Positions 8,160-16,197 of a DNA stretch of 64,000 nt are shown in pieces (within the stretch, counting starts at the first letter, position 1; each line of letters starts with the position of its first letter). The DNA is from Nocardia sp. NBC_01327. GTDB taxonomy: Bacteria > Actinomycetota > Actinomycetes > Mycobacteriales > Mycobacteriaceae. Made by a program: the position numbers and the translations under genes. A model generated the notes under the pieces. The model searched no databases and was not told the origin of the DNA. It was given only the letters and a program-made list of their open reading frames with translations. The stretch lies in contig NZ_CP108383.1 of assembly GCF_035958815.1 (NCBI RefSeq), forward strand, positions 4,960,001-5,024,000, written 5' to 3'.

Positions 8160-8470
8160 GAGCCGAACACTGGGACGAGACCACTCGGGCCGATGCCGAC
8201 CCCGGAGTAGTAGTCGGATCCGTAGTAGGTCGAGGTTCCCGATGCCCGGATCGCGGGCACCGTCTGTACCTGATCGTCGTGTTGGCATGTGGGGCAATCG
8301 AAGGCGTATCCCACGGTGGCATCCTGTCCCATTGCTGTTGCGCCGCGATGGAGACGATTGCCGCGCAACAGCGCCTGTGCTGGTTCCCGGTGGTGCGATG
8401 TTTCGATCCATCGAACACCGTTGCGGCGCGACTGTCGAGTGGGAATTGTGCGGTCGGTCTCGGATGTCAT
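8160..8470 (-). pseudogene. 5' part of the IS256-interrupted zinc-ribbon membrane protein gene
   Basis: The ATG at 8468-8470 follows AAAGGAA. The encoded N-terminal piece has a zinc-ribbon half, CPTCQHDDQVQTVPAIRASG, then GLVPVFGS where the insertion lies. From this start to 8160, plus 6730 to 6277, the coding length is 765 bases, exactly 255 codons including the stop, so the original gene can be rebuilt. The reading frame on this side runs into the transposon and stops a few codons later. The function is unknown; the ribbon-membrane-ribbon form suggests a membrane-anchored sensor or adaptor. Confidence 0.75.
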
Positions 8471-8521
8471 CAACGGTTCCTTTCGGGTTCGACGCCCTCT
8501 GCTCGGTCTGGGGGAGTGTTA

Positions 8522-8917
8522 TCAGTCCACGCAGGCTGCGACGAGGACGATCGGCTGCGGCTCGCTGGAACAGCAGGGTGAAGGTTCGTGGCTCGCGGCC
8601 CGGGTCAGCTTGTGGGTGTGGATATTTCGCGGCTCTGGTGCGGGCTCGCCATATTCGGCTGGGTCGGGAGCGACTGATGAATCCGCCTGCTCGCCGGTCA
8701 GGAAGTTGTTGCCGTGCAGGACGATCCGGCGCTCCTGGCAGAACGCCGGGAAGTCCCGAACCGCTTTCGGTCGGCTCCTACCCGGGGCCACCTGGATCTG
8801 CTGCGGTACCACGGGTCCTCGCCGTCGGGCTATTCGCCCGGTATTGCTCGCTCGGCACCCGGCTGTAGCTGTGCCGAGCGTGCGGAGGTTGGGCTTGTGC
8901 ACATTCGACCCATCCAT
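8522..8917 (-). CDS. Small hypothetical protein of the accessory island
   Basis: About 131 residues from the ATG at 8915-8917. A TTG at 8993-8995 would extend it, but into repeats that look regulatory. The middle portion reads SRPKAVRDFPAFCQERRIVL and then HGNNFLTGEQ; almost every codon there ends in G or C, which supports real coding. The rest is low-complexity, rich in Pro, Ala and Ser. I do not recognise the family. It lies upstream of the IS-split gene on the same strand and might have been co-transcribed with it. Confidence 0.5.
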   Translation of the reverse strand: MDGSNVHKPNLRTLGTATAGCRASNTGRIARRRGPVVPQQIQVAPGRSRPKAVRDFPAFCQERRIVLHGNNFLTGEQADSSVAPDPAEYGEPAPEPRNIHTHKLTRAASHEPSPCCSSEPQPIVLVAACVD

Positions 8918-8943
8918 TCGGTGGCTGGGACGGGCGAGCCGAC

Positions 8944-9050
8944 TTGCCAAGGGGTCCCTGTTGGGCCAGTTCAGATACGGTTTCCATCTTGCCAAGAAGT
9001 TGCCAAGACAGCCCCGAACAGGCCGGACCGAACGGCACAGGCCGGACGGA
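8944..9050. repeat. Iteron-like direct repeats upstream of the small gene
   Basis: TTGCCAAG occurs at 8944-8951, 8989-8996 and 9000-9007. Immediately beyond, a word of the form ACAGGCCGGACSGAACG is repeated in tandem around 9017-9050. Grouped direct repeats in front of a gene suggest a regulator-binding array or a remnant of a replication or transfer region. The rest of 9051-9214 shows nothing. Confidence 0.45.
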
Positions 9051-9214
9051 ACGCCTCCGGCAGGCCTCCGATCCGCGACGGCTCCGCATACCGAATCCTC
9101 GGCCTGCGACGGTGATCACGCACCTCGGATCACCGCCCGTCAAGGCTGGCGCCCTCAGCCCGCAATCGGGCCGAATGATGTCTCCACCTGCGTAAACGTT
9201 CCCGCGGTGGCCGC

Positions 9215-9592
9215 CTACTCGATGCCGACCGTATCGGCGCGGCGGCGGGATCGCCACGCCAGTCCGGCCCACGACACGATCACGGCCACTGCCACCAGGA
9301 CGCGCACCAGCTCGAGCGCACTGCGCGGGTACAAGACGCCGGTGATGTAGTGATCGATGAATCCTGTCGACGGCAATCCGGCCTCGCCGGCTCGGTGTCG
9401 CGACCAGTTCTCCAGATCGGTCAGCGGGCATTCGAATCCGAACAGTACTGTGCTGAATCCCCATGCGACGGCGAGGATGTGCAGCCAGATGGTGCGTGGC
9501 CAGCGCCAGGCGATGAAGCCGCCTACGACCACATAGGCCACGAAGAGGAAGTGCACGACCGCGGTCGCATCGGCGAGGAGCCGGTACTGCAT
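9215..9592 (-). CDS. DUF2784 membrane protein
   Basis: This 125-residue protein matches DUF2784, seen in the order ADATAVVHFLFVAYVVVGG, then WLHILAVAWGF, then FECPLTDLENWSR, then a C-terminal membrane span and a basic tail. Three or four hydrophobic segments make it an inner-membrane protein. The function of the family is unknown. The ATG is at 9590-9592. The upstream region carries the paired ATATGCGCATCTATG motif, which may control it. Confidence 0.85.
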   Translation of the reverse strand: MQYRLLADATAVVHFLFVAYVVVGGFIAWRWPRTIWLHILAVAWGFSTVLFGFECPLTDLENWSRHRAGEAGLPSTGFIDHYITGVLYPRSALELVRVLVAVAVIVSWAGLAWRSRRRADTVGIE

Positions 9593-9901
9593 GGCTCCAG
9601 GATAGGGGCGATGGGAAGGGACGCGGGGGAGTGAAGGCCATATGTAGACGTAGATATGCGCATCTATGAATGTGTTCCTGGAAGGTTCGCCACGTAGGGA
9701 AAGGCAAGCAGGGGACGGGGGAGCGGCCGTGAGGGTGGCTTGGTGGCGCGGACACTTTGGTTGATCGTCGGCCTGCCTGCATGTAAAGACTCCCAGCTGA
9801 GGGCGGTTACGCTTATATATCTGTACGTAAATATGCGCATCTATGCATGCGTTGCCTACTACGAGTCAACGCACCGACACTGCACCTCACCATTGACAGA
9901 T
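9593..9901. other. Intergenic region with two copies of a 15-bp operator-like word
   Basis: ATATGCGCATCTATG is present at 9654-9668 and again at 9831-9845, in the same orientation, 177 bases apart. The ATATGCGCAT core looks like the operators used by ArsR/SmtB metal sensors. The stretch is locally AT-rich (TTATATAT near 9813). No gene on either strand shows coding signs here. The second copy is far from any start codon, so one copy may be left over from a lost gene. Confidence 0.5.
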
Positions 9902-9946
9902 CAAAAACGCCCAGGAGAGAGGGGCCCAGGCGCGGGCCCCTCCTGG
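9902..9946 (-). terminator. Intrinsic terminator of the zinc-finger SDR gene
   Basis: CCAGGA (9911-9916) pairs with TCCTGG (9941-9946), and GGGGCCC (9921-9927) with GGGCCCC (9934-9940). Read on the minus strand the stem is followed by TTTTT (complement of 9903-9907) and begins right after the stop codon. Confidence 0.85.
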
Positions 9947-11407
9947 TCACCAGTCGGAGGGCTTGTAGTCCTTGAGGAAGACCCCGTGCACGTCATCGCC
10001 GCTTTCGCCGCGCACGATCGGGTCGTACACGCGGGCCGCGCCGTCGACGAGATCGAGGGGAGCGTGGAAGCCCTCCTCGGCGAGCCGGATCTTGGTGTAG
10101 TGCGGGCGCTCGTCGGTGATCCACCCGGTATCGACCGCGGTCATGAGAATGCCGTCGGCTTCGTACATTTCGCGAGCGCTGGTGCGGGTCAACATGTTCA
10201 GCGCGGCCTTGGCCATATTGGTGTGCGGATGGCCGGCGCCCTTGTACGCCCGGCCGAAGACGCCCTCCATGGCGGATACGTTGACGACGTACTTGCGCCG
10301 CCCGGCGGCAGCGGCCATGGCGGGGCGCAGTCGCGAGATGAGGATGAACGGCGCGGTCGAATTGCACAGCTGCACTTCGAGCAGCTCGGTGGCGTCGACT
10401 TCGCCGACGGTCTGGACCCAGCTGTTGGTATGCGCCAGATCCGGCACCAGTCCGCCGGCGTCGATGGCGACGCCCTGCGAAATGCGTTCGGGCGTAGCCG
10501 AACCCGCGAGTAGCGCCAGGTCGGTGATATCGGCTGCGCTCAGGCTGGGGGTGAGGGATGCGGTGAGTGCGGTCGGATGCGCCTGCATCGTCTTGCCGAA
10601 GGTGATGACCTCCGGCAGTTCACCGGCGGGCAGCGGTCCTGATTCGGCATCGATGAGCGCGCTGTACGAGCCGGCCGAGCGCCGCACGGTCTGCGCGGCA
10701 TTGTTGATCAGGATGTCGAGCGGCCCTTGTGCCGCAACATCATCGGCGAGGGCGAGCACCTGTGCGGGGTCGCGCAGATCGATGCCGACCACGCGGACCC
10801 GGTGCAGCCAGTCGGCGCTGTCGGGCTGCGCGGCGAAACGGCGGATGGCGTCGTTCGGGAATCGGGTGGTGATGGTGGTGTGCGCACCGTCGCGCAGCAG
10901 TCGCAGCGCGATGTACATGCCGATCTTGGCGCGTCCGCCGGTCAGCAGTGCGCGCTTGCCTGTCAGGTCGGTGCGCGCGTCGCGCTTGGCGTGGCTGCGT
11001 GCGGCGCATTCGGGGCACAGCTGGTGGTAGAAGGCGTTGACCTGCGTGTACTTCTGCTTGCAGATGTAGCAGGGCCGCGCGCGCAGCAGTGTCCCGGCGG
11101 TGGCGACACCGCTGACGCTGGAGCTGATAGGGATGCCGGCGGTCTCGTCGTCGATCCGGCTGGGTGACCCGGTGGCCGTGGCTGCGATGACCGCGCGATC
11201 GGCTTCGGAGATGGTGTCGCGGGCTTCGATCCGCCGCCGCTGCTTGAGCTTTTTGAACATGTGCCCGACGGCGCGCTGCACGGTCATCGAATCGGGGTGC
11301 TCTTTGTCGAGCTGCGCCGCCTGTTCGAGTACCCGAAGGCAGATCGCCAGCTCGTCGGGGGCGATGGCCGGGGATTCGGGTGCTTGCTGCGTGCTGTGCT
11401 CGACCAT
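9947..11407 (-). CDS. Zinc-finger SDR-family protein lacking the catalytic Tyr
   Basis: The protein has 486 residues. Residues 1-105 are helical with a basic stretch. Residues 110-140 carry CYIC and CPEC, a probable zinc ribbon. The short-chain dehydrogenase/reductase domain follows, with nucleotide motif LTGGRAKIGMYIA, an Asp in VVGIDLRD and NNAAQT. The expected Ser is present in VVNVSAMEG, but the expected YxxxK motif reads TNMAK within HTNMAKAALNMLTRTSA. The Lys is kept and Tyr is replaced by Thr. Relatives with the same HPHTNMAKAALNM block exist, so this appears to be a family trait rather than damage. Classical oxidoreductase chemistry is therefore uncertain. The ATG or alternative start is at 11407, with its own terminator downstream. 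Confidence 0.8.
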   Translation of the reverse strand: MVEHSTQQAPESPAIAPDELAICLRVLEQAAQLDKEHPDSMTVQRAVGHMFKKLKQRRRIEARDTISEADRAVIAATATGSPSRIDDETAGIPISSSVSGVATAGTLLRARPCYICKQKYTQVNAFYHQLCPECAARSHAKRDARTDLTGKRALLTGGRAKIGMYIALRLLRDGAHTTITTRFPNDAIRRFAAQPDSADWLHRVRVVGIDLRDPAQVLALADDVAAQGPLDILINNAAQTVRRSAGSYSALIDAESGPLPAGELPEVITFGKTMQAHPTALTASLTPSLSAADITDLALLAGSATPERISQGVAIDAGGLVPDLAHTNSWVQTVGEVDATELLEVQLCNSTAPFILISRLRPAMAAAAGRRKYVVNVSAMEGVFGRAYKGAGHPHTNMAKAALNMLTRTSAREMYEADGILMTAVDTGWITDERPHYTKIRLAEEGFHAPLDLVDGAARVYDPIVRGESGDDVHGVFLKDYKPSDW

Positions 11408-11527
11408 CGGGGGGTGCGGGGATCCTTCGTGCGTGCGGCGGTTGACCGAGTCATTCTCTCATCGCCGCAGGCGCGTCCGGGCCGTCGGGGGCTGTGACCT
11501 GAGCCCGGGGACGGTGTGAAGGTGACG

Positions 11528-11561
11528 CCGGGCCCGGCCGCTGTGGTGCGGCCGGGCCCGG
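11528..11561 (-). terminator. Strong hairpin after the helical-repeat gene
   Basis: CCGGGCCCGGCCGC (11528-11541) and its exact inverse (11548-11561) form a 14-bp stem with a 6-base loop, 22 bases past the stop at 11583. There is no clear T run, as is common for actinobacterial terminators. Confidence 0.7.
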
Positions 11562-11582
11562 TGCCGGGGTGAGGTGTGCGTG

Positions 11583-13115
11583 CTATTCGGCTGTCGCGCC
11601 GACGGGTTCGAGCTTTTCGGCGTCGGCGTCGCGGTCGAGTTCGCGGGCGCGTTCGGCCAGCTGGGTGAGCAGTCCGGCGGGGATTTCGGCGCGTACTTCG
11701 ATGAGGGCGTGCCACACCACGTCCGGGGTTTCGGCGGTGAGGGCGGCGAGGAATTCTTCGACGTCGTCCATGCCGTCGATGAGTTCGAGCACGCGGGCGC
11801 GCCCGGCCTGGTCCTGGGCGAGGGCGATATCGACGAGTGTGTGGATATTGTCGCTGCGTGAGGCGGTGAGCACTGCGGCGAGCAGTTGGTCGCGGGTGAG
11901 GTCGCCGATGGTGCTCGCCAGGATCGGTTTCACCGCTTCGGGCAGCGCGTCGACCAGTGGCAGTGCCTGGGCCCAGAGTTCGTGTTCGGCGGTGCTGGTG
12001 ATGATGGCGCGCAGTACGTCCGGGTCCTGCATGACGGGCAGTGCGGCCATGCGGCGGCGGTTGTCGTCGGTCATGGCCAGGGCGAGGGGGATGAGTGCGT
12101 CCCACAGTCCGGCGGTATCGGCTTCGCGCACCAATTCGCCGAGGCGCTCATCGGATTCGGCCGCGACGCGGGCGGCGATGAAGGCGCGTTGTTCGCCGGG
12201 CAGGTGTGCGGCGAGGGGGAGCAGGTTGAGCCAGTGTCCGCCGTCGAGTGCGGTGTCCATGACGGCGGCGAGGACGGGTTCGGCGTGCACGGCGGGGCGT
12301 TCGGCGAACAGGCGCAGGCTGTCGTGGCTCATGGCGCTGGTGATGGGCAGCAGGGTGGCCCAGGCGTCGAGTTCGGAGACGGCCTGCACGAGGGTGTCGA
12401 GGACGTTGCCGCCGAGCCCGGCGGTGATATTGCCGATCCAGGCGCGGTTGTGCGGTGCGATGGAGTCGAGCAGGTCGATGCCTTCGGCCCACATGCTCTG
12501 TTCGGCGGCGGCGCGGATGACGCCGGGTACGCGGTCGGAGACGATGTGCAGCACATTGTCGATGGCGGATTTGTCTTCGAGCAGGAAGGCGATGCGCAGC
12601 AGGTCGACATCGCTCATGACGGGTGCGGCGGCGCGCAGTGCGGGTTCGGGGACGACGTGCACGAAGCGGCCCATGGTGATGTGGTCGCCGACGGCGAGCA
12701 GTTCGCGGGCGGCGTCCACGACCATGCGCGGCGGGACGGCGGAGATGATGGCGGCGGTGCGGCGCGGGTCGAGCTGTACGGCGATTTCGGCGAGGAATGA
12801 CGAGGGCAGTGATTTGGCGATGTCGATGGCCTTGGCCGGGTCGACGGCGCTGGCGACGGCGGCGCAGAGCACCGGCCCGAAGGCGCGTTCGGCGACTTTG
12901 GCGCTGATGGCGACGGGCACGAGTTTGGCTCCGGCGGCAACGCCCTTGAGCCGCTTGGTGTCTCGGTCGAAGAGCCGGTCGGTGACGCGTTCGCGGAATT
13001 CGCGGATGGCCGCGGGCGGCAGGTCGACGAGGAAGTCGAGTTCGGTCGGGTCCGAAATGCCCAGAATGCGGGCGAGTTTGGTGGTTTCGGCGACGGCGAC
13101 GAGATGTTCGCTCAC
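11583..13115 (-). CDS. Large alpha-helical repeat protein of unknown function
   Basis: 510 residues, start GTG at 13113-13115, overlapping the preceding 71-codon gene by 4 bases (GTGA). The sequence is almost wholly helical. About a dozen repeats of roughly 35-40 residues share a pattern such as LWDALIPLALAMTDDNRRRM followed by PDVLRAII. This suggests a HEAT-like or MgtE-N-like solenoid. There is no signal peptide or membrane span, so it is cytoplasmic. Tight coupling to the 71-residue protein suggests a complex. The pair lies divergent from a TetR repressor with shared operators, so expression is probably inducible. No function is known to me. Confidence 0.75.
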   Translation of the reverse strand: MSEHLVAVAETTKLARILGISDPTELDFLVDLPPAAIREFRERVTDRLFDRDTKRLKGVAAGAKLVPVAISAKVAERAFGPVLCAAVASAVDPAKAIDIAKSLPSSFLAEIAVQLDPRRTAAIISAVPPRMVVDAARELLAVGDHITMGRFVHVVPEPALRAAAPVMSDVDLLRIAFLLEDKSAIDNVLHIVSDRVPGVIRAAAEQSMWAEGIDLLDSIAPHNRAWIGNITAGLGGNVLDTLVQAVSELDAWATLLPITSAMSHDSLRLFAERPAVHAEPVLAAVMDTALDGGHWLNLLPLAAHLPGEQRAFIAARVAAESDERLGELVREADTAGLWDALIPLALAMTDDNRRRMAALPVMQDPDVLRAIITSTAEHELWAQALPLVDALPEAVKPILASTIGDLTRDQLLAAVLTASRSDNIHTLVDIALAQDQAGRARVLELIDGMDDVEEFLAALTAETPDVVWHALIEVRAEIPAGLLTQLAERARELDRDADAEKLEPVGATAE

Positions 13116-13327
13116 AGGCCCAGTGCTTTCTTGACGGCCGGGCGCATGAGGCGCGGCACGAAGTCGAGGGAGGATCCGATGGCGGCGTCGAGGTTGGCGC
13201 GGCGGCGCACCATGGCCTGCTGCAGGAGCCGGTCGAGTTCGGCGTGGTCGGCGTCGGTGAGCCGGTCGAAGGCGTCCGGGAGCGGGGCCCGCAGGGTGTC
13301 GCTGAGGTGGCTTGCTGCTTCTGACAT
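13112..13327 (-). CDS. Small helical partner protein
   Basis: 71 residues, ATG at 13325-13327. Predicted helices include FDRLTDADHAELDRLLQQAM and a C-terminal LRPAVKK-type basic segment (PRLMRPAVKKALGL). It is the first gene of a two-gene operon, with a 4-bp overlap into the helical-repeat gene. It is too short for a domain assignment. Operator boxes for the divergent TetR gene lie in its promoter region. Confidence 0.7.
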   Translation of the reverse strand: MSEAASHLSDTLRAPLPDAFDRLTDADHAELDRLLQQAMVRRRANLDAAIGSSLDFVPRLMRPAVKKALGL

Positions 13328-13398
13328 CGGGTTCTTTCCGGTTCGGTGTCACGTTCGACTGGTGTTCGCGCCCGGAGCTTCCCTCTGCGCCACGGGTG

Positions 13399-13434
13399 CG
13401 TACTGCCGGTACGCCTAACGATACTGGCAGTACG
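13399..13434. promoter_or_regulatory. Two 15-bp TetR operator boxes
   Basis: CGTACTGCCGGTACG (13399-13413) and, inverted, GATACTGGCAGTACG (13420-13434) match one consensus, CGTACYGCCRGTAYS. The outer arms CGTACTGCC and GGCAGTACG also form a perfect 9-bp inverted repeat. They lie between the divergent 71-codon gene and the TetR gene. Confidence 0.75.
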
Positions 13435-13539
13435 TTTCAGGTGAAAGCAATGCCGGTCGGTTGACCTTGGTTGTGGCCTCCATCACTTGACCCGCCGGTA
13501 ACAAGCACTTTTCCCGTCTCGAATCGAAGCCGGTGACGC

Positions 13540-13554
13540 GTACCGCCGGTACGT
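13540..13554. promoter_or_regulatory. Third TetR operator box next to the tetR start
   Basis: CGTACCGCCGGTACG fits the same consensus as the two boxes at 13399-13434. It lies 14 bases before the GTG/ATG start region of the regulator gene, a position suited to autorepression. Confidence 0.75.
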
Positions 13555-13577
13555 GTAGGCTCCTGGCCGTGGTTCGT

Positions 13578-14267
13578 ATGAGTGCCGGGGCGGCCCCGCG
13601 GACAGTGACCCGCGACGACATCGTTGATGCGGCGATCCGGGTGATCGACCGGGACGGCCCGCGCCCGAGCATGGAGGACATCGCGCGCGAGGCGCGCATC
13701 ACCAAGCCCCGGCTGTATCGGCAGTTCGCAGACAAGGGGGATCTGTTCACCGAGATCGCCGATCGTATGGCGCGCCAGGCGTTTTCGGCGGCCGGTGGCG
13801 ATATGACGCTCATGCTGCAACCGCCGCGCGCGGCGCTGCGCCGGATTTTCACCGAGTACGCCCACGGAATCCTGGAGCATCCCAACGTCTTCCGCTTCCT
13901 GGGTCAGGCGCCGGTGCTGCAGCAGTCCGGAAACGGTGTGCTGCAACTGGATCTGGGTCGCGAGGCGGCAGGCCGGTTGACGAAGATTTCCCGCTCGGTC
14001 GCCGAGGCCGTGCCGCTGAACACCGACGGGCTGGACTATCTCTCGCGCGCCCTGGTCGGGGCGGTGGTGGCGATCACCGATCTGTGGCTGTCGGATTCCG
14101 ATACCCCGACCGCGGCGCAGACGCAGGAGTTCATCGGCCAGGCCACCGAGCTGGTGTGGGGTCTGATCGACGGTTTCCTGCGCCGCCAGGCGATCGTGGC
14201 CGATCCGGACACGCCCATGTTCACCACGTTCGCGGAGGTCAACCATGCGCGCACGGGAGAGAACTGA
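13578..14267 (+). CDS. TetR/AcrR-family regulator
   Basis: 229 residues from the ATG at 13578 (a GTG at 13569 is possible). The N-terminal HTH (about residues 10-55) reads IVDAAIRVIDRDGPRPSMED, then ITKPRLYRQFADKGDLF. The C-terminal ligand domain is unremarkable, and the effector is unknown. Three matching 15-bp operator boxes lie in the divergent promoter region, so it most likely represses itself and the helical-repeat operon. An acyl-CoA dehydrogenase gene follows 82 bases downstream on the same strand and may also be part of its regulon. Confidence 0.9.
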   Translation: MSAGAAPRTVTRDDIVDAAIRVIDRDGPRPSMEDIAREARITKPRLYRQFADKGDLFTEIADRMARQAFSAAGGDMTLMLQPPRAALRRIFTEYAHGILEHPNVFRFLGQAPVLQQSGNGVLQLDLGREAAGRLTKISRSVAEAVPLNTDGLDYLSRALVGAVVAITDLWLSDSDTPTAAQTQEFIGQATELVWGLIDGFLRRQAIVADPDTPMFTTFAEVNHARTGEN

Positions 14268-14349
14268 CCGCTTGTTGACACTACGCCAATAGCGGTGCAC
14301 CCTGGTGCCCAGGCGCGAAAGCGCGCGCCTGGGAAGCGAAGGAACTTTC

Positions 14350-15495
14350 ATGGCACGCCCCGCATGGAGCGACGACGAGGTCGAAGCGGTACGAGGACTG
14401 GCGCACACCTTCTTCGAGAAGGAGGTGATCCCGCACGAGGAGAAGTTCATCGCGCAGGGCCATCCCGATCGCGAGCTGTACAACCGGGCCGGTGAACTGG
14501 GCCTGCTGTGCGCGGCCATCCCGGCCGAATACGGCGGTGGCGGTGGCACATTCGCGCACGAGGCGGCCATCATCGAGGCGCAGGCGCATCTGGGTGACGG
14601 TGCGCTCGGCATGTCGGTGCACTCCTCGATCATCGCGCCGTACATCCACCAGTTCGGTTCCGAGGAGCTCAAGCGGCGGGTGCTGCCCAAGGCCGCCAAT
14701 GGTGAGGTGCTGCTCTCGATCGGCATGACCGAACCGGGCACCGGCTCGGATCTGCAGAACATCAAGACCCGCGCGGTGCGCGAGGGCGATGAGTACGTCA
14801 TCACCGGTTCGAAGATCTTCATCTCCAACGGCTGGCTCTGCGATGGCATCATCCTGGCCGTCAAGACCGATCCGACCCAGGGCGCCTCCGGTGTCTCGCT
14901 GATCTACGCCGAGGTCGGCGACGACGTGCCCGGCTTCACCCGCGGCCGGATCCTGTCCAAGATTGGCGGCAAGGGCCAGGACACCGCGGAGCTGTTCTTC
15001 GACGGCCTGCGGGTGCCGGCCTCGAATCTGCTGGGGGAGGCCGAGGGTCAGGGCTTCTATCAGATGATGCAGATGCTGGCCCAGGAGCGCCTGGTCACAG
15101 CGATTCTGGCGGTGGCCATGACCGAGAAGGCCGTCGAGTTGACCATCGACTACACCAAGGGCCGCGAAGCGTTCGGCAAGCCGCTGTTCGCCATGCAGAA
15201 CACGCGTTTCGAGCTCGCCGAGTGCGCGACCGTCGCCAAGGTCGGCCGTGCTTTCCTCGACGACTGCATCGGCAAGCACCTGCGCGGTGAGCTCGATATT
15301 CCCACCGCTGCCATGGCGAAGTACTGGTTGACCGACCAACTCGGTAATGTGGTGGATCGCTGCCTGCAGTTCTTCGGCGGCTATGGCTACATGACCGAGT
15401 ACCCCATATCCCAGCTGTACACCGGCGCCCGGATCCTGCGGATCCTCGCGGGCGCCAACGAGGTGATGAAGGACCTCATTGCCCGCTCACTCTGA
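14350..15495 (+). CDS. Acyl-CoA dehydrogenase
   Basis: 381 residues, the usual length for this FAD flavoenzyme family. The signature MTEPGTGSDLQNIKT and the following YVITGSKIFISNG form the FAD/substrate blocks. The C-terminal region has FFGGYGYMTEYP and ILRILAGANEVMKDLI. The position that holds the catalytic Glu in medium-chain enzymes (E in YEGT) is Ala here (LAGAN). The base may therefore lie on the earlier helix, ERLVTAILAVAMTEKAVE, as in long-chain and isovaleryl types. It oxidises an acyl-CoA at C2-C3; the chain type is unknown. The ATG at 14350 follows GAAGGAA. The next TetR gene starts just past its stop. Confidence 0.9.
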   Translation: MARPAWSDDEVEAVRGLAHTFFEKEVIPHEEKFIAQGHPDRELYNRAGELGLLCAAIPAEYGGGGGTFAHEAAIIEAQAHLGDGALGMSVHSSIIAPYIHQFGSEELKRRVLPKAANGEVLLSIGMTEPGTGSDLQNIKTRAVREGDEYVITGSKIFISNGWLCDGIILAVKTDPTQGASGVSLIYAEVGDDVPGFTRGRILSKIGGKGQDTAELFFDGLRVPASNLLGEAEGQGFYQMMQMLAQERLVTAILAVAMTEKAVELTIDYTKGREAFGKPLFAMQNTRFELAECATVAKVGRAFLDDCIGKHLRGELDIPTAAMAKYWLTDQLGNVVDRCLQFFGGYGYMTEYPISQLYTGARILRILAGANEVMKDLIARSL

Positions 15496-15511
15496 CACCA
15501 CGCTCGAGCCG

Positions 15512-16135
15512 GTGCCCGCCGACGACACACCGTCACGGCGGCGCCGCCTCGAACCAGACGAACGCCGCGCGCAGATCCTGTCCTGCGCCATCGATATGTT
15601 CGGCGAACGTCCGTACGCTGCTGTCTCCACCGCGGAGCTGGCCCAGCGCGCCGGGGTGGCGCGCGGGCTGATCAATCACTACTTCGGCAATAAGCGCGAC
15701 CTGTATCTGGCGGTCGTGCGCCGCATGGTGACCCTGCCGCGCCTGGACAATATGCTCGTGCCCTCGGGCAATATCCGCGAGCGGGTGGAGGCCAGCGTGT
15801 CCTGGCTGCTGGACACCATCGGCGAGCACGGCACCACCTGGGTCAAGGTCACCGGCCTGGAGGGCATTGGCGACGACCCGGAGGTGCAGCGCATTCTCGA
15901 CGAGGCCGACAATGCCGCCGCCGACCGCGTCGTGCAGATGATGGGCCTGAGCGATTCGCTGCACAGCGACGAATTGCGTGCCCTGGTGCGCTGTTACGGC
16001 GGCCTGGTCAAGGCGGCGGGGCGGGAATGGATCGTACGCGGGGCCCTCGACCGCGCCCAGGTCCACGAAATGCTGTCGGACACCCTCACCACCCTGATCG
16101 CGGTGTCGTTCCCGAAGGTCAACGGCACCAGGTGA
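15512..16135 (+). CDS. TetR-family regulator
   Basis: About 207 residues from GTG 15512; a TTG at 15479 inside the acyl-CoA dehydrogenase gene is an alternative. The HTH reads RRAQILSCAIDMFGERPYAA, then AGVARGLINHYFGNKRDLYL, placing it in the group that often controls acyl-CoA metabolism. It directly follows the dehydrogenase gene, so the two are probably one transcript and the regulator may sense an acyl-CoA. A strong hairpin terminates the unit. Confidence 0.85.
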   Translation: MPADDTPSRRRRLEPDERRAQILSCAIDMFGERPYAAVSTAELAQRAGVARGLINHYFGNKRDLYLAVVRRMVTLPRLDNMLVPSGNIRERVEASVSWLLDTIGEHGTTWVKVTGLEGIGDDPEVQRILDEADNAAADRVVQMMGLSDSLHSDELRALVRCYGGLVKAAGREWIVRGALDRAQVHEMLSDTLTTLIAVSFPKVNGTR

Positions 16136-16142
16136 ATTCACG

Positions 16143-16179
16143 CTGAACCCCGCGGCAGCACGTAGGCCGCGGGGTTCAG
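16143..16179. terminator. Bidirectional terminator hairpin
   Basis: CTGAACCCCGCGG (16143-16155) and CCGCGGGGTTCAG (16167-16179) form a perfect 13-bp stem between the convergent TetR and oxidoreductase genes. Confidence 0.8.
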
Positions 16180-16197
16180 TGCTGTACCTGGGCTGAT

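Noticed and set aside
11569..13134. 521-codon plus-strand frame opposite the helical-repeat gene
   Set aside because: Ser/Arg/Ala-rich low-complexity translation typical of antisense GC bias; the minus strand has the overlap, start and terminator.
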